Origin: Bacteroidales bacterium | Lineage (GTDB): Bacteria > Bacteroidota > Bacteroidia > Bacteroidales > PXBB01 | Reading direction: 5' to 3' | Assembly: GCA_028698995.1 (NCBI GenBank) | Contig: JAQVVM010000006.1 | Coordinates: 40,371-104,370, forward strand | DNA length: 64,000 nucleotides | Shown here: positions 62,390-64,000 of the stretch, one piece after another | How the letters are laid out: each line of letters starts with the position of its first letter | How positions within the stretch are numbered: the stretch's first letter is position 1 | The notes under the pieces: model-generated | What the model saw: the letters and a program-made list of their open reading frames with translations, nothing else | What the model was told of the DNA's origin: nothing | Database searches by the model: none | Position numbers and translations under genes: made by a program

Positions 62390-64000
62390 ATGAAATTAAC
62401 AATTATTAAACCCTCATTTTTGCTTTTTGGATTACTGGCATTTTTATCAATAAATTCCTTAAATGCACAAAACTGGACATGGCAAAATCCATTGCCTCAA
62501 GGTAATAATTTATATTCTGTATGTTTTCCAAATCCAAATATTGGCTATACAGTTGGAGCTGATGGAACAATTCTGAAAACCACTAATAGTGGAAGCAGTT
62601 GGATATCACAAAACAGCGGCACAACTAATCTTTTATTATCTGTCTATTTTACAGATATCGACACCGGATACGCGGTTGGCAGCTCTGCAACTATTTTAAA
62701 AACCACCAATGGTGGGCTTAACTGGATAGCCCAAACAACAAGTACGCCCTATTTATCATCCGTTTTCTTTACCAGTGCTGATACTGGTTATATAGTTGGT
62801 GGCAGTGGCAGTACTGGTGTGATTATGAAAACCACTAATGGCGGAATAAACTGGATAATTCAGAATAGTGGAACAAATCCGTTTTACAATTCAGTGTTTT
62901 TTTATGATGATACCACGGGTTATGTTGTGGGCAATGGTGGAAAAATTTTAAAAACTATTGATGGGGGTAACAACTGGACAGTACAAACAAGTGGCGTAAC
63001 AACCAATTTATATTCAGTTTATTTCACCACTGCCAATAAGGGTTACGCTAGTGAATACGGGAGAATGTTGAAAACTACAGATGGCGGTTTAAACTGGACT
63101 TATTTAACTATTTTTCAATCGTATGAATTGTATTCAATTTGCTTTACAGATACGCTTACGGGATATGTCGCAGGCCGTTCAGGAAAAATTTTAAAAACCA
63201 TTAATGCCGGTGCAAATTGGACATTTTTAAACAGTGGAACATCAACAAACTTAAGATCAGTTTATTTCACGGATATTAATAATGGTTATGCTGTGGGAGA
63301 AAATGGTGTAATTCTAAAAACTATGGATGCCGGTTTAAACTGGACAGCATTTACAAGCAGCACCTATTATATTGATTTAAACGACGCTTGCTTTCCCGAT
63401 GCATGCTTGGGATACGCTGTAGGAAATCAAGGTGTTATTCTTAAAACCAATAATGGTGGCGCAAACTGGATAGCACAGAACAGTGGCATAAACAACACCC
63501 TAAACGCTGTGTTTTTTACCTCTAGTGATATAGGTTATGCCGTTGGTGATACAGGAAAAATAATAAAAACAATAAATGGAGGTGTAGATTGGATTGCACA
63601 AAATAGTGGGTTAACTCAAAACTTAAATTCAGTCTTTTTTACAAATGCAGATACGGGCTACGTCGTTGGTATGAGTGGCAAGATACTTAAAACTATTGAT
63701 GGTGGAACAAACTGGCTATTACAAACAAGCGGTGTAACGAACAGTTTATATTCTGTTTATTTTTTTGATGCCCATTTGGGTTTCGCTGTTGGTGCATCTG
63801 GCCGGGTATTAAAAACAGCAGATGGCGGCACCAACTGGACTGTCTCCTATAGTGGATCAACCCTCGATTTAAAAGCAGTTTATTTTCCAACAGCTGATAC
63901 AGGTTATATTTCCGGAGTATCTGGCCATATTCGAAGAACTATTAATGGCGGCACAAATTGGACACAACTAACCAACCACATTAACGTCGTTTTGACTTCC
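62390..64000 (+). CDS. Exported YCF48-like repeat protein, C-terminus beyond the window
   Basis: From ATG 62390, 537 residues are visible and the frame is open at the edge. After a signal peptide (MKLTIIKPSFLLFGLLAFLSINSLNAQ) come at least a dozen repeats of about 45 residues with the pattern 'SVYFTD.DTGYAVG..G.ILKTT.GG.NWT.Q.SG', the YCF48/HCF136-type beta-propeller repeat. In Bacteroidota such proteins usually end with a T9SS sorting domain, which would lie beyond the window. The role is unknown; adhesion or assembly are typical guesses. Confidence 0.88.
   Translation, partial: MKLTIIKPSFLLFGLLAFLSINSLNAQNWTWQNPLPQGNNLYSVCFPNPNIGYTVGADGTILKTTNSGSSWISQNSGTTNLLLSVYFTDIDTGYAVGSSATILKTTNGGLNWIAQTTSTPYLSSVFFTSADTGYIVGGSGSTGVIMKTTNGGINWIIQNSGTNPFYNSVFFYDDTTGYVVGNGGKILKTIDGGNNWTVQTSGVTTNLYSVYFTTANKGYASEYGRMLKTTDGGLNWTYLTIFQSYELYSICFTDTLTGYVAGRSGKILKTINAGANWTFLNSGTSTNLRSVYFTDINNGYAVGENGVILKTMDAGLNWTAFTSSTYYIDLNDACFPDACLGYAVGNQGVILKTNNGGANWIAQNSGINNTLNAVFFTSSDIGYAVGDTGKIIKTINGGVDWIAQNSGLTQNLNSVFFTNADTGYVVGMSGKILKTIDGGTNWLLQTSGVTNSLYSVYFFDAHLGFAVGASGRVLKTADGGTNWTVSYSGSTLDLKAVYFPTADTGYISGVSGHIRRTINGGTNWTQLTNHINVVLTS

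Overview
The window looks like part of a low-GC Bacteroidota (Bacteroidetes) chromosome. The grounds are secreted proteins with PKD/HYR modules and C-terminal T9SS-type sorting domains, a TonB-dependent receptor with an N-terminal carboxypeptidase-regulatory-like domain, a lipoprotein whose CKKDDD start resembles a surface-export signal, a two-subunit methylmalonyl-CoA mutase, and many promoters of the phylum-specific TTG-N19/21-TAnnTTTG form. No rRNA, tRNA, CRISPR array or transposase was seen, so a genus cannot be named.

Layout. 1-6.5 kb (minus strand): a very large HYR/fibronectin adhesin running off the left edge, a small secreted protein, then a lipoprotein-like gene, an LplT-like MFS permease and a PlsC-like acyltransferase in one operon. 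6.6-15.2 kb (plus): a DUF1015 protein, a T9SS cargo protein, a PLP aminotransferase, a C45-like hydrolase, and an LptF/G permease overlapping a GT4 glycosyltransferase. 15.2-19.3 kb (minus): mutA-mutB. 19.8-42.5 kb is an accessory (defence-type) region. It holds a compact CBASS operon (Cap15-like effector, DncV-like CD-NTase, stand-alone E2-like protein) facing a divergent trio (sigma factor-like protein, small protein, ImmA/IrrE-type metallopeptidase), a type I restriction-modification operon (hsdR, a DUF4062/ATPase gene, hsdM, hsdS), two single genes of unknown function framed by long intergenic repeats, a secreted SGNH protein, a RhuM-Fic gene broken by an in-frame TAA, a HigBA-type toxin-antitoxin pair, an ORF6N protein and a DUF2007 gene also broken by TAA. 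42.6-54.6 kb returns to ordinary genes: ArsR/ArsF-like/thioredoxin, fumarase, miaB, topA, sugar aminotransferase and sugar transferase, a KamA-family radical SAM enzyme, a geranylgeranyl-reductase-like flavoprotein. 54.7-64 kb: a methyltransferase, a T9SS protein, a TonB receptor/lipoprotein/small-domain group with phased Pho-box-like repeats, a MORN-type protein and a YCF48-type repeat protein running off the right edge.

Three things stand out. First, the CBASS operon sits back to back with a sigma factor/small protein/metallopeptidase trio; this recalls the CapH/CapP regulators of other CBASS loci but has a sigma factor-like protein in place of the HTH repressor. Second, genes between 25 and 36 kb are separated by long repeats that each carry a hairpin and/or a complete Bacteroidetes promoter, and two genes have gene-specific complementary ends (15-16 nt, mismatches only transitions) like the boundaries of integron cassettes, although the repeat is far longer than an attC site and no integrase is visible. 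Third, three promoters at 56.9-61.2 kb share TTAA repeats at exactly 11-bp steps, all in the same phase 26 bp upstream of the -7 element, which predicts a phosphate-starvation (PhoB-type) regulon.

Functional calls rest on reading motifs by eye; no database search was run.
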